Positions 38,861 to 52,825 of a stretch of DNA of 64,000 nucleotides are shown here, piece by piece. Made by a program: the position numbers and the translations under genes. The first letter of the stretch is position 1. Each line of letters starts with the position of its first letter. This DNA is from Brachyhypopomus gauderio (lineage: Eukaryota > Chordata > Actinopteri > Gymnotiformes > Hypopomidae): positions 1,825,146 through 1,889,145 of the forward strand of contig NC_135213.1 of the NCBI RefSeq assembly GCF_052324685.1. Direction: 5' to 3'. The notes beneath the pieces were generated by a model, which made no database searches, had not been told where the DNA came from, and saw only the letters and a list, made by a program, of their open reading frames with translations.

Positions 38861-40314
38861 AAGCCTAAATTCCAGCAATTTACAAACCTGAAACACAAAG
38901 CAATTTTAAAATTCGTCAAATGTTCATCCCCGTTTTTGAGGGGTGTTTCTATATGTGACGGGTAGGACCCGTCTAATGGCATTCAGTTCCCCTCCAGACC
39001 GTTTAGTGGCAACACCCATAGTGTCGGGGGTTGACGTTCGTCATGCGCAGTACGGCAGTAGCGACGTAATTCGCTGATTGGTCGTGCCTTTATATTCTGC
39101 CAGCCCTGCGGAAGAATGATTTGGTGTTTGGTGTGGTGCATATCGGTGGTTTGAGCTCGGCGCTGTGTCTGGATTTTATTGAGTAAGTTCACCTTAGTGA
39201 TTTGCGGTATTGCTAAGGTTGTATATTACTAAACTGATGTGTTGGTTAATGTTTTATAGATCGAAAGCTGTTCCAGTGAGTTTTAGAAGAGCACATTTTT
39301 AATACAGTGTCAAGAGACTTTATGAATTGGGGAAACAAGACGGTCGTAACAAGCCTGACGCGTTCTAGGTTGGTATGCTGGGAATTTGTAGTGTCTGTAA
39401 ATGTAATTATTAGATTTATTCATACTGATATAATTTTTATTTCATTAGACACGAATTCCTAGCAGAGGAATACCATAGCACTACCTGCTGACAACAGACC
39501 GGTCCCAGTGAACAAGTGTTTGAAGTTACATCAGCACCAGTCGCTGTTTTGTTATATTGGTTTTTTTTGTGTCCGCTTGTTTGTCCTTTGTATGGTACAA
39601 TTTTATTGTATTGGCCATCATTTCTGCCCTGTATTCTGATGTCAATTGGTGTCGTTGTATCATGAGCCTTGAGTAATCTCACTTCCTAAGTGAGATTGGA
39701 AGCTGACGGAAGAGTATATTTTTAACTAGAATAAATAATTGTAGCTTTTATTCTGTGACATTTAATAACTTGGATAGTAATGTTGTTTTTTCGTTCTTTG
39801 TTTATTTTCTCCAAAGGTGCTGTTGGTGGAATGCGGTACAGTGTGGGGGTTGTGTGATAGTTTGCAGTGGTTGTGTGGGGTTATTTGACTTTATTAGAGT
39901 GTGGTGGTTTTATTGCACATAATAACTTGCTGTGAACTATTGGTCCATGTTTTAGGGTGAAGCCCTCCACCGGAGTTGTGTGTCCACCACAGTAGCCTGG
40001 AGATTGTTTGTTATTTTTATTTTAAAATAAACATTGTTATTGTTGCCCTCTACTTGGTCGCCGTCTCTGCTCATTCAGTTGAGACCCCTGCGAGTGGGGA
40101 AGGGTTGCCCAAGTGATTGGGGGTGTATACCGGGGTGAGGTGGTTCTGCCAGGTTGCTGTGATTGTCCTGGGCTAAATTGGTACACCTCATTGCCTGTGT
40201 TACATATATACCACATATCGTTACGCACAACGCTGCACAGAATGTGACGCGTCAAGTTTAAACGCTTCCGCCGTCCGCGGAGCTGCGCGCTACGGTCATT
40301 CGCGAAAGTATAAC
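38861..40314. repeat. Dispersed repeat split by solo LTR (B)
   Basis: Left part 38861-38953 and right part 40205-40314 together match 11892-12090 of copy A. The LTR entered at TTTC-TATA-TACC. Confidence 0.6.
38954..40204. mobile_element. Solo LTR of an LTR retrotransposon
   Basis: 1251 bases starting TGTGACGGGTAGG and ending GTGTTACA (TG...CA), flanked by the 4-base duplication TATA (38950-38953 and 40205-40208) of the uninterrupted copy A site. It includes a TATA-like TTTATATT near 39090 and AATAAA near 40026 ahead of the 3' end, as in an LTR read on the plus strand. No gag or pol coding remains. A Gypsy-like origin is a guess from the 4-base duplication. Confidence 0.7.
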
Positions 40315-40428
40315 TAGCTTTTAGCTTTATGGAGACGCAGAAAGGCATCGCTAAAAGGGAGAGCTCTTATGTGATTTAGGAAGTCTGAATGTGGATCTTG
40401 TGTTTAAAAAATGTCTTTTTATAAAATT

Positions 40429-40797
40429 ATTTGTTCAGTAACTATTTGTTCCGCCAGGATCCGGCTCAAATTAAGCCCTGGGTAGGCCAGATCCATTTTA
40501 CAGTGAATACACTGCACTACGTTGTCCACCTTGCGCAGCGAAAAATGGTCCCACACTTTTGACATTTTTGCCCTTTTACGGACACCGCTATCTTCATTTT
40601 GCGCCATTTCCATCAAAACAAATCACGCCGCCTTAAACCTGTGCGTCAGTTATAACAGTCCGTGTAAAACAATGATACCGGAGCTGCGCAGTAGTACAAA
40701 GCGGGATTTTAAATATTTAAAAAAGATGGTGACATATGCCTCGAGTATTTTTTGTAATCGAATTACTCGAGTTACTCGAAGAATCGTTTCAGCTCTA
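40429..40797 (-). mobile_element. hAT 5' end with truncated BED finger (B)
   Basis: Counterpart of 12205-12573; one visible change (AEQIVT for AEQIVI) near its inner edge. Confidence 0.6.
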
Positions 40798-40883
40798 ATG
40801 TCAGATCAAGACATCTTGCACTTACAATACATGAATACCTGAATACAAAATATAGACTATTGTATTAAATATATACAAACCAA

Positions 40884-43800
40884 AATTAAGTTTAAATCCA
40901 TGTTTTAATTTGGTGATAGCAGACGACAGGATATGTCTTGTAACTCCCGAACTAATTGCAGCATCCCCTATAAAATTGTAAAATGTTATAATAATGTTAA
41001 TGTGCAAATTCACAGAAATTATTTTCTTCAGTTTTTTTTCTTAAATGAGTTTCCATATAACGACAAAGCGTGCTGTAACCTTAACAGTAACCACAATCAC
41101 TGAGATTCGTAGAACACAGTGGTATAAATTGCAGTGTTTAAAGGTTGACATTCTTAAATATTCAATTTTATATTTAAACCTATACCTTGAATGTGGCAGC
41201 GAAAAGGTGCTGCCCATCTGCTTTTCTGATGACTTTCCTTGTAAAAAGAAATGAGGGACCTATCACGCTCTTCATCATTATCCCTGGAATCCAACATCAG
41301 TAACAGAAAGGGTTGACTCTGTCCTTGTCGCCTCAGTTGCTCAAGGAACAGGCGAACAGTTTCCTTTTGGTCTTCAACTGTTTTCCATACTTGAGGAACA
41401 CAAAAACAAGTTTAAAACTCATACTTTTGTCTCTGCACAATATATCTAATCTTCAGTTTCAAGGCTGAGTGGTTTATTTATGCAAAAGCTGGCTTCCAAT
41501 CAAAGCATTTTTTAAGAATGCCAGACATAAGACAATATACCAATGTACATTCTTAAGCTTCAGACAGAAATATATATGATTAAGCATAAAATACCTTACA
41601 TTAAGGTGTCCTTTGTGTTTAGAACAAAGCAATGACTGTAAATCTATGCTTAAACTGGACACATCAACCACATTGTCCAGAAATGACTTTTATTCAGGCA
41701 GCTACTCTGATGACAGCATGTTTTTGTATGTTTTTAACATATTATTTTTTATCAACTCCAAGTTCCCATATACAGTTACATTCTCAACATCATAATATTA
41801 TACTTACAATCTACTTCTGGACTTGGAGCTTCTGAAAGAGAAGATGGTCCTGGGCGTTCCATGTCAGATATGCTGACAGTGAATGAACTTCAAACAAAAA
41901 ATATGGCATTGTTCATGATACAGTAAAGAACCACGGCATTAAACAAATAACTGCACATTCTAACATGTTTTTCCTGTTACCTGTGTTTTTAATGTTTTCC
42001 TTCGGATTACTGTACTTGTAGATACCATGGGTCTGCCTTACAATTACGAACACTGGAATTGTCCTACACTGCAGTGACATTTTATTACATTTTATGTACA
42101 TTGTCCCGTTTTGGTCAGTTGCATGTAATTACAGCACAAATACTTTTTCATACCCTGGAGACAATATTCTTTTCTTATTGGCTTGCAAGTGTGCAATGAT
42201 TCTGTACAACAGCACACCCCAATAGCTGTTATATCTTTTATAACTAAGCATATATTTAAACACATTATATTACCTCTCTGCACAAACACTGCCATGGTAA
42301 GGAAGTACCGACATAGGGAACTCCTTCTGGCATATAGGACATATCTGCACAGAAATAGATACAATGCAAAAATACACATAAGAGGCATTTACAATTAAAT
42401 GAAAACACATGTGAATAACACAAATAATCAGACAATATTACCCCATGGCTGCTTTTGGGAAGCTCAGTTTCTGTAGCATTTTCCACCAGCTCCTCTGAAG
42501 TCTCAAGCACTTCTCTGTCCTCCACAATAACAGTACCAGTCTGATCCTTTAAATACATTAAGTTCATAGGGTTAAAATGTTCACACTCAACTGCAGTGAA
42601 TACATATGCAATGAAGAGACTACAGGCTACAAAAAAGCTATATTAAAAACTTCTAAGACTCCTACATGAACAAACTTTAGATGAACATGCTGGTCTACAG
42701 TTTACTAAAATCTTTTCCAAAAGTTTGAGTAAAATTAAGCAACTAGAGTCCCTGTTAAAAATATTTACTGTGATTTCATACAACCACTGATTAAAAGCTG
42801 TTAATTTGAATTAAAGGTTTTTCTTGAGATTACTTATTTGTTATGTAATGCTTTAGAATGTGTGGGAAATTTGATCTAAATTTAAACTGTAAAAAAAAAG
42901 CAGTGAACACACATGTTATAGGGGAAAAACAAATTAAGTTAATAACAAAACACAACTAACATTTGTTGTTTGTTGACACTCTTCAGCATGTAGAGCCAAC
43001 ATTTGCAGTGGCATGGTGCTATTACAGCTCACACAGGGAACCTGTGGCATTTTTGCAAATTCTGCTGTATGGAAGAGGCTCAGTGTCCATCTCCTCTTGT
43101 AGGGGCGCCAAAAACAAAACATTCTTGCCACTGTTTGAAACAGAGCGAAGCTGCCGACCAGAGTAGCCTTCTGTGTCCATGGGAATTACTGAAAGCTTCC
43201 TTTGGCCGTTTCCTCCTGGATTATAAAAAAATATTGAGAACATAAACAAACCAAGGACACTAACAGTTTTACATCCTTTTTAAAAAACCCCTATTCATAC
43301 CTGTTGCTTTGTAGAACATCCATCGTCCTTGAAGTGGGCAAAGTTTGAGAAACTCCTCCTCCAATAGTGTAACAATCTAACAACATATACAAAAATAAAG
43401 ACTAAATAATCTAACGTGGAGTTTGTAGATGAAACAGGTCTAACCACATATATACAATCAGAACTCCAAATTAAAATACCTTTCAAAATATCAAATGATA
43501 TGTATCATATGTGTAATTAATTACCTCTTTATGACTGAAGTCTTCTGGAACTGTAATCACCCTTTACCTAACCCTGCACTGGCAAGTTCTAGTTCTTTTG
43601 AAGCCTTAGGGGTCAAAGACGTAGGGGCTGGCAGGACATAAACTGTGAGGTCTGTGTGCTTGGATGAAATGGTCCGAGAAGAGCTACAAAACCGGCCTTT
43701 ACCCTTTTTTGCTCCTGTTTTTGAATTAAACATTAGGAAATTGCCTTTGAAAAAGAGACAACAGAGTGAGTCATTAGACTTGATTACTGCTGTTGGATAC

Positions 43801-44628
43801 AGAAAATAATCCAGACTACAAATGTTAGTTTGCAAACTTAACATTTTATCTTACCTCTTTAAAGCCTGGTTGATTGTAGAAGTGGAGCTGCTAAGGCTGG
43901 TACTGCTGGATGAAGAAGCAGAGGTGTTGCTAGGAGACATAGTGGTATTAGCTGAGAAACATGGAGGCCTGACTGATATGTTAACTGAGCTGTTACGGGT
44001 GGATGAAAACTCTCTTGAAAGGGCTGTAACTAGGGCCTGAGCCATCGTCTCCACCATGTTCTGAAAAGCATATAACACTGTTAAAATGTCCATCCTATTA
44101 TTATGTGAAACTGTGAATATGTTTAATGCAAACATCACTATATAAGGTTTGAACAACTGATTTTATTTGAGCCACCCATGTTCAACTTCCTAGTACATGA
44201 TCATCTAAAAAATATCTGAGCTTTTTCAAGTTAATGGTGAACACAGAATGGCTTAACTTTCGTTACCAACACCTACTAACAGCTAGCATTATAGCATTAC
44301 AAGTAATAATAATTAATTATTAATTCGCAACATTAAAAAATCCCAATAATTAACAATTGGGTCTACATTTTTTTTTGCAGTTACAACACAAATGTACAAT
44401 ACAAGTATGGGCCATGCAAATTTAAGGAACTAATGCACTGGTTATTTTTGCGTTTCACTATGATAGCTAGCAGCATAAACGATGGAGTTAACCTAGCTAA
44501 AATTAGGCCCACTAACATGTTAAACAATTTTCATGTGTAAACATATGGTTTATTACATAACGACTACAGATGATTGTTTTGCTCACTGTAGAATTCTCAT
44601 TTAATGATGATGAAGGTTGACTAGCCAT
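40884..44628 (-). pseudogene. Zinc-finger/HECT-like transposon gene, 3'-truncated (B)
   Basis: Same exon series as copy A, from ATG at 44628 to the GDAAISSGVTRHI exon (start 40967). It shares the frameshift before the CVSC finger and the break after AGLGK, so these predate the duplication. Differences from A are single substitutions and short indels (a 5-base gain at about 42086). Confidence 0.6.
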
Positions 44629-44742
44629 GCCGCAGTCCTGGGTGTCTGACTGGTTGTTACTGAGCTGTAAGCTGGGAGCGCCGCCATTCACAACCACAGT
44701 GAAACTAAACAGCGCCCCTTGTGGTGGCTTGTTCACTTGTTG

Positions 44743-45101
44743 CCACCTTTGTGAATGGAGTGGTGCATTTGTGTGTGGATGGAGAAATGCGCAAGGAAAG
44801 TCTCAAAACCCAAAATACGCGAGAGGAAATGAACAAAAAAACAATGTGATCCACAAATGCAGATGCACCATTTTATAACTAAATTTTAATTTTGAGACTT
44901 AAGCTTTTAAAAAATATGCAAGTAAATATAAATGAAACATATTCAGTTTCACATACAAATTATGATGTATTTATAAAAGTTGAACAGTGTTTGTACAAAT
45001 TTCAGGTTGTGAGACACAAAATGAAATGTATTTATTTGTGAACAGTGAAATGTATTTGTGATATATGTGTAATTTGTGGATTATCATTTACACATTTGTA
45101 A
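44743..45101 (-). repeat. Right terminal inverted repeat of integrase/HECT transposon (B)
   Basis: Counterpart of 16514-16872. The spacer that follows (45102-45844) again contains no recognisable leader exon. Confidence 0.8.
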
Positions 45102-45844
45102 GGAGTTTTGAGACCAATTTCTGCTGACTTTAGATACACTGTCGAGCCAGGACTAACACACTGTGACACCTGTGAGAGAAATTATTCCTACATATCCAGC
45201 AACCACAGGCACTGGTAGTTTTATTGTCTCTCAGATCAGTATCTTTATTAATCTATTAAAACGGGAACAGTGATATTTTCACAGCAATTATGTAAATACA
45301 TTTGGTTACATTGCATTTTTATTATTTTCCACTCCAGGCAAAAGTAATTGGGATCACATTTTCTAATATTTCATTTTCAAATTATGCTGTAGGTGTAGCT
45401 CATCATGAATACAGTTCTAGGCTGAAATAACTTGAAAGCTCATAACTGTGCTCACATGATCTGTGGGTAATTTCCTGTTCCAACACATTTTGCGTTCACT
45501 CTTTTAAAAAGTCTTCAGAGACCTTTATCCTTAACCAGGAACGATTATGATTTTTTTCTTAAACCAGAAGATGTCATGGGTTCTTCCATGAGCAAAAATG
45601 AAGTATTTTATTTGATACATACAAAATATGTTAAAAACATTCACACCCATACCACCAAGTCCTTTTATACAGTTTTGTTTTGTAGATATTGTAAGGAGGT
45701 TTTACTCAGTGTAAGGCCAACACTATTGTTAGTGTAACAATAAGGTGTTGTGTAAGTGAAAGCACAATACTAATGTAAATGCACACCCAAAGCCAAAGCA
45801 CAAAATGCTGTTTGTGTGTGACTAAGTGCTTTGTGTTTCTGCAG

Positions 45845-47926
45845 ATCTTTCTGGAGTGTCCCAGACTGTTGTAGAGGTGAAGCTTCATGATGCTGCTACT
45901 CTCCCCTGTAATCAGACGTGTTCTGGTTCGATCAGATGGACTGTGTCCCATATGTTTCATGACATTCGGGCTTTTTGTGGCGAGACATCATGCCGGCCAA
46001 AGGAAGGATTTCACATGTCCCATGATCAGTACCTGAAGGGAGATTTCTCCCTCACCATCACTGATGTTGATTACACGAAGAGCGGCCGGTACACATGTGA
46101 GTGTGATAGTGTAAAGATCTGTGATGTGAGACTACGGATTGAACGTAAGTAATCCTTTACTGGGACTGTCCTGTCTTGTTCATATTTCTGATGGAACAGT
46201 ATGTTAGAACAGCCTCTACTGTTTTGAGTTTAGAGATTTAGTGAAAATTCAGAGGAGTGTTGAAGGATGTGTGGCTGCAACATGTTCATACATTAAAGAG
46301 TCGATATATACACATTACATGTATTTGTTTCTGTGTATCCAGCTCTCGCTTTGGCTGTTCATGTGAAGCCTGGACAATCTCTCGTCATGGACATGTCCGT
46401 GTCAGACCCAGTGGAGGTGTTTTTTACCAAAACTGGTGATGCCAATCCAAACACTGTCAGACTGTGTGATATCAAGGGACGTAGAGTTTGGTGTAACTTT
46501 CATAATGAGAAAAAGAACAGAGCATCCTTCAGTTCCAGCCTGCAGCTGAAGGGCTTGAAAGAGTCTGATAATGGTGTGTACACCATACAGGATGCCATTT
46601 CCAAGGAGGTCTTGGCAACCCACAGGGTGAATGTAAACGGTGGGTCTTGGTTTGGGTTACCTATCTCATTACAGTCTCCTGTTCGGTCAGAGATGTGCTT
46701 CCATAAACCGACATTTTTTTATAATGCATGTATAATTTTTACTTTTCATGGGTTAATTGAGTCTTTGCTTGTTTTCCCCTCAGTTTCCAGTGTCCAGTCT
46801 GAAGAAACCTTCACCCTGCAATGGCCTTCATACGTGCTAGTGATGTATGTGTCATATAGGAAGGCTGATAGTGACCTTGAAAACCCTGACTGGATGTGTA
46901 TGATGACAAGGTTTGGCAATGACTGTAATGAGAAGATAGTGATGTTCAGTTCCAGTCTGCAGCTGAAGGAGACGAAGGAGTCTGATAGTGGTGTTTACAC
47001 CATACAGGGCCTCTGGAATGATGAAGTCATTGCTACATACACAGTGACCGTTAATGGTAGGTCTTGATTTGATATTACTGCCTCTCACTACAAATTACTG
47101 TGAGTGAAGTGTTGATATCTGTATAACTGTATAGTAATGATATATGTAATACTATGCAAAATATTTGTTGCATGGAGAATAACGTCACAGGCCATCTTGT
47201 AGTCATTGCAGGTGGTGCACAGGTTGGTCTGTCTGGTCCTACAGTCTCGGGTGACTATTTTATCCAGCAGTAGCTGGTGATTGGCTCCTCTGGTGATCTT
47301 GACAATGTCTTTCTGGGCTCCACACATGTATTGAGCCATGTGCCTATTCATCTTAGTCACAGTAATTCTTGACAGCATCTTCCATGTTATGTTGAGGCAC
47401 GTTATTGACTGATAATTGGATGGAACCTCCCCTTTCTTGTTGTCCTTCAAGACCAGGACTGTCCGTTCTTCAGTTAAGGGTGGTTTAGATCCATTAGCTG
47501 TTGGTTCATTTGCACTGCCAGGTTCTCATAGAGTGCAGTTAACTTCACATCATCTGTGGAACCAAAGATAGCACCAAGTACCCCCTGAAAGAAAACATGG
47601 ACATACATTTCTTACTGAAAAAGTTGTACCTGGTCCCCAGGACAGTGAGGACAAGGACAGTCAGGACAGGATGGGTGAAACACAGACCCTCAGAGAAGAG
47701 CTGAGGTCTTTAAGCCAATGGGGCGCCCCCTGTACTGGAGTAACATCAGAAAAATAACAGTGGTTAGAAACCAATTCAACAGTGATGAGAGAAATAAAAA
47801 CAATGCAATTACAGAACCACATTATTATGCACAGTTCACTATGTACATTTCATTCTCTCTCTCTTTTTCTCTGTCTCTACTACAGATAAGTTGGGCCCAG
47901 GTACCGTGATGCAACCTGGTGTCTAA
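45845..47926 (+). CDS. Ig-domain protein, three Ig exons plus tail (spans units B and C)
   Basis: Exons 45845-46144, 46343-46639, 46784-47056 and 47886-47926, same splice phases as the previous copy; stop at 47924-47926. Coding differences visible by eye: TDVDYTK for TNVDYTK and CECDSVK for CECGSVK in domain 1, ALAVH for GLAVH and SVSDP for SVLDP in domain 2, VSSVQ for ASSVQ at the start of domain 3. The intron between domains 2 and 3 is open in the domain 2 frame, so unspliced reading would give a longer open frame; the acceptor CCCCTCAG at 46783 argues for splicing. Confidence 0.7.
47175..47549 (-). mobile_element. LINE reverse-transcriptase fragment (C)
   Basis: Third copy of the same fragment, in the last intron of the Ig gene. 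Confidence 0.65.
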
Positions 47927-48499
47927 GAGACGAGACTGCAAGTTCAACAAGCTGAGCTACTGATAACCACCGAGGATGTATCGGATCCTTTCAGCACAAC
48001 ATTGTCCAATTAGGAGTGTTTATCATGTTACTGACTTCTTAATTACTGCGTCTGCCACTCAAAGTAATAATGTTATGTTTATGTCGGGACTGTTTTCATA
48101 GCAAGGTCATCTGAAATGTGTGTAACCTATTTTAGCATGGTTTGCTGGACAAAGGCTTGGCAGATCTTTTTGTTGAAGAATCGGATTGTGTTCATGGTGT
48201 AGGTTGACCAAGCTTGCTTGATTACTCACTATGAAAGGATTTAGATGTTATTTCTATGATTGTTTTGATTATGTGTCATTATTTTGAATGGATCTTTAGC
48301 TATTCTTTGCCATGGTGACTGCTTGTGAGACATGGATCAAGGCAAGGAGGTGATAACTCCTCATCCACACCTTATCATCCATCTCCTGTCTCTCCCCCCA
48401 TCTATTCCCTCCCTCAACATCTCCCGATTCTTTGTTTGATCTTATTCCTGTGACGAACTACCTGTTTGATTATCTCCCTGCTTTCTGACCAAAACATGA

Positions 48500-48505
48500 A
48501 ATAAA
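48500..48505 (+). promoter_or_regulatory. Polyadenylation signal of the Ig gene spanning B/C
   Basis: AATAAA after a 3' UTR that is 56 bases longer than in the other copies because of the segment at 47983-48038. Confidence 0.55.
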
Positions 48506-49082
48506 CAGAGACAGAGGATCAATACAGACTGCTGACTCATTATTGTCAACTGTAGAATTTACAGGCACGGTGACTCTTCTTTATCTACCTGGATCATGTT
48601 TACCTTCTCATAACATGGCAGTGTGCATAGACGCAGTGGCTCACAACTCTCCATTCTCTTCTTCCATTGTCTTTGTTCCTGTGGATTTAAAAAAGTATTT
48701 AAAAGTTTGAGTTAAACACTGACACAAGTGAATTCACATACTTTGGGTACTTTGTATAGCTATTTTGTTAACCATCATGAAATAAATCATAAGGTAACTT
48801 CATGAAATAACTTTCCCACAAGTACGAATTGTTAACATTACCAATGAAATACTAAGAAAACATATTTTATCAAGACAGAAAGGGGGAAAACATTGGGGTG
48901 TAGATGCATTTATTTTTGCTGTTTTGAATGTGTTGTGCTTTGAAACCAGCTCTCCTCTGGCTAAATATTAATCGTGTTCTTAGTTGCTTTGAGCTCTGTG
49001 CACTTCTGAGATCCGTTATAGGTTTGTTCAGAATGCTTCTCTTCTGGAAGGTTCCATCCTGGTTGGGTAATGTACTCTGAAA

Positions 49083-50058
49083 TAGTGATGTAACATTTGA
49101 AGCGATGCTTCGGAGTCTGTAACGAGCAAAAAGGGGCGTGCCAGATGAAGCCCCGATTCGAGGCGTGTGTCATTACCGTAAAAATCACGTGACTGATGAC
49201 AAACGAGGCCTCGGATTCAGTGAGCTACGTCATTGTTTCATTTTGAGTGTCACAACCACATAAAGAGGGTTTGAGCCTTGCGGCTCTTTGTGGGTTTTAA
49301 GTTGGTGTTGTGAGAGGTGTGCATTGGTTAATTAGTTAGAGTTAGTGGTTAAAGTTCTGTTATAAAATAGATTAGATCAGCTATTATTTATTATTCGTAT
49401 TATTATAGACTTTAAGCTAGTTGTAAGCTAGGTAGGCTTCTAAGGCGTCTAAGAAAAGGAATCGACTCAACCCCAACACTGTTAAAAAGCTTCTTTTAAA
49501 AAAATAAAAATGAGTAATTTATATTTGTTCCATCTGTTGCAGTTTCCTGTCTTTCAGTTCCATAAGCACTCTTGTACTCCCAGTTCCACAAGCATTTATT
49601 TGAAGTATTTATTTTACGTGTTCAACATCACATCACTCAAATAATATTTCCATGTAAAAACACACTTTTATATTCATTGGGACATGGCAAAAATGTTTTA
49701 TTTTATACACAGACATTCCAGTTTTCTCTGACTCAGAATTAATTGATAGGGCAGTCATGGTCTGGTGGTTAGGGAACTGGTCTTGTGACCGGAGGGTCGT
49801 GGGTTCAATTCCCAGACCTGAGGCCATGACTGAGGTGTCCTTGAGCAAGGCCCTTAACCCTCAATTGCTCACTTGTATAAAAATTAGATAAAAATGTAAG
49901 TTGCTCTGGATAAGAGCGTCTGCCAAATGCCATAAATGTAAATTGAGTCTGTCATATATACTTTTGCACAGCAGCGAGGCTTCGGGTAATGAACCTTTTG
50001 GTGAACCTTTGAGCTGGAAAGCCCCATTGGTTCATGAAGCCTCGTTTTGCCATCACTA
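49083..50058. mobile_element. Non-autonomous hAT element (C)
   Basis: Same ends and CTCTGAAA flanks as A and B. Confidence 0.85.
49747..49940 (+). mobile_element. tRNA-derived SINE (C)
   Basis: Same SINE; the A-box region differs slightly (CATGGTCTGGTGG). Confidence 0.8.
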
Positions 50059-50968
50059 CTCTGAAACAATGAGGCAGAAACAGAACTACACTTCAACACT
50101 AGTAGCCAAAAAAAGAAACACAAAGGAGGAAGGCAAACTTGTCTTTAGATTTCAAAGAGTACAATAAAATCAAAGAGACAACAACCGCGCAAGTCTCTTT
50201 AACAAGTGCGTTCAAGTGAGCTTCTTATAAAGGCTAATGAACAGGTGTGGCTCATCTAGCCTGATTAGCCCATCGGCTCCCTCTGGTGGCCGATAGCAGT
50301 CTAGCCAACCCTTACATTGTCACTATCTTTCACTTGAGTTGTGCTACATCCCTGGTTCCAAAAAAACTGATGGAGCGCAAGATGGTTTTCAATAGCACCA
50401 AGGTATACAGATCCATGAACCACAAGGGTTCTGGTTTCTGTATATTTTATGTTCGTGGCTTATTTCTTTTCTGGCATTCTGCTAAAGTAAAAAAGTCACA
50501 CTCTACCTGTCCTCTCCAGAGTGCCAAAACCACTCTGTACTTGTGGTCTCTCCAAGTAGTCTGTAGACTGGTCAGTCTAGATACTAGCATCTCAATTATA
50601 TTTGGAAATAACAGCTTCATCATTATCTGCAGTCCAGGGGTCTCATGTACAAACGGTGCGTACGCACAAAAACATTGCGTACACTATGTTTCACGCAAAC
50701 GGTCAGATGTAGGAAATGTGATTTTCATCAATTAACGACACTTAGAGGTGATGCATAAAATACAACTATTAATACGCTTTTTTATCACATTATCTAATGG
50801 TTATTAATTTTCAAAACGCCCAATCTTAACGTCTTCACATTCTCTCATGTTTCGTCCTGGAATTACAAGAGGCTCATATTTGTTAACGTAATACAAGAGA
50901 ACTGTTCAGTCAGACAGCTATTTGTTGTGAAACGAAGTAGTTACAATTTCAACATTTTAATGTACTTT

Positions 50969-51229
50969 AGCCTAAATTCCAGCACTTTTCAAACCTGAAA
51001 CACAAAGCAACATCAAAATGCGTCAGGTAAATATTCATTCCCCTTTTTTCGAGGGGTGTTTCTTTATACTACCACATATCGTTTCGGACAACACTGCAAA
51101 AGCCTTTACGTTTGATGCCTGGTGTATATATACGGTCTCTGGTCAGGTAAAAATGTTCTTCCACCGGTTTTGCAAGGGTTTTTTATTCTCCACTGCCACC
51201 TATCGCCACCTATCGTTTCGGAGAACACT
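50969..51229. repeat. Dispersed repeat upstream of zinc-finger gene, 3' CpG part deleted (C)
   Basis: Matches 3929-4189 and then jumps at GAACAC|TAGACGAATCC straight to the candidate first exon, losing both GCGAAAGTATAAAC motifs and the CpG-rich stretch between them. Confidence 0.65.
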
Positions 51230-51234
51230 AGACG

Positions 51235-51480
51235 AATCCACGTACGCAGCAGTAGGTGCGTGCGGGAGAGTTTAAAAGATTGAGTATTAATCTTTTTACA
51301 CGAGTATTCCTCAAAATCAATACCAGCGTTGGTATCGATATTTGGATCTATCAGCACACCTACCATCACTATCGGACATTACAGACCACAGGTTTCCTTA
51401 TTCTCAATATCAACATCGAGCGTTTAGTGGAGTTGCGCCTATTGTCTCCTGTTTGGAAGTGTTGGACTACTGGTTGACCT
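51235..51480 (+). other. Candidate first exon of zinc-finger gene (C)
   Basis: Same donor (CCT|GTAAGT). Its upstream CpG-rich sequence is deleted, so if that was promoter the expression of this copy may differ. The following intron (51481-52765) has no gene. Confidence 0.4.
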
Positions 51481-52765
51481 GTAAGTACTTAACTTAGTAA
51501 TACGAAACACTAACACCTTTTAACCAAATCTTAACCAGACTATTTTGTTCGCTCCGTTACCTCACGGTTGAACCTCGTGTCTTGGCAAAGTTGGTCGAAA
51601 ATTCAACGTGTTAAACTATTTTTATAATGGATGTTCTAGCGCAAACTAACACAGCCAGATAACGTAGCTACTTATTTGATACTATACGAATATAATTCCT
51701 GTTTGATTCTTTTGTTTAGTAGCTCAGTGGTTCCTGTTACAAAGATAAAAGCTTATATGCTAGTTATATTGTACGGTTTTATTACAGTAGCTTTAATGTA
51801 CAATTTAATTGATTTTATGCTGTGATAGTGGATGTATTGTAATGTTACATACATTTGATTTAGTTTGGTTATTCATTGAAGTATTTTTACGTTTAGGTGA
51901 AGTCCTATAGATGGATATATACTGGTGTACTTTTCCTAAGCACAATAACATTTTTGTAGAAGCTTTGACGCCCCCTCAGGAACTCCATTTGAAAATGTTT
52001 ACTGTGTATTGTCTCCCCACCTCCGCATTGAAATGTAATTTACGCCCTTGATTTCTATTTTCCCATTGTTAATCGGTTTCTCTTTTTGTAAATATCCATG
52101 GCACGATAGAAAATGATCTCTGAAGGAGTCTTGTAAATAGTCACCCTGCAAGATCCCTTGTCTTTTTCAAATCAGAATTCTTACCATTTATCTATGTTTC
52201 AGAGCAAACAAAATAAATTGTGGGAACAACATTTTTGAAGCTTGCATGTTAATGTTGTCACCCTGAGTGCATGTAGTCTTGGTAAAAGTCGTAGTGATCT
52301 GTGAGATCGGCATTTGAGTTTTCAACCCATCTGTCATCTTCCCCAGTTGTTTATACATTGTTATTTATCAGTGACAGCCAATATGAGATCAAATATACAT
52401 TTTACTAAAACATTATGTTGGTGTTTATAGGAAGCTAGGGTTAGGGGTCCGGACCGGGCGACAATATGCGGCCTGCCAGCACAGTATAAAATGCCCTTAT
52501 ACAAAAAAGCTATTTTATATTTCACCAGAAGATGGTAGTAGGTCTCGCCTATATTGTAGATCTCAAACACTTTTTACAGCTTTTACAGATGCGCTGTAAA
52601 AATGACATGGCATTTAATAAGAAATGGCATGGAGATCTATGTTGAGGAACAGTTCGAATAAAGTAGATGTGTCGATCAACATCACATGTGCATGTTTTAC
52701 TTTGTATGCCATTTTTAATAAATGTGAAGTGTGGAAATGTAAAATTTTGTTCTATTCATTTTCAG

Positions 52766-52825
52766 TCCAACATAAGACAGCTTCTTCAACATTTAACAGT
52801 GAGACATTTGAGATCTTCTGAAGAG
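52766..52825 (+). other. Candidate second exon of zinc-finger gene (C)
   Basis: Acceptor and donor unchanged from A and B. Confidence 0.4.
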
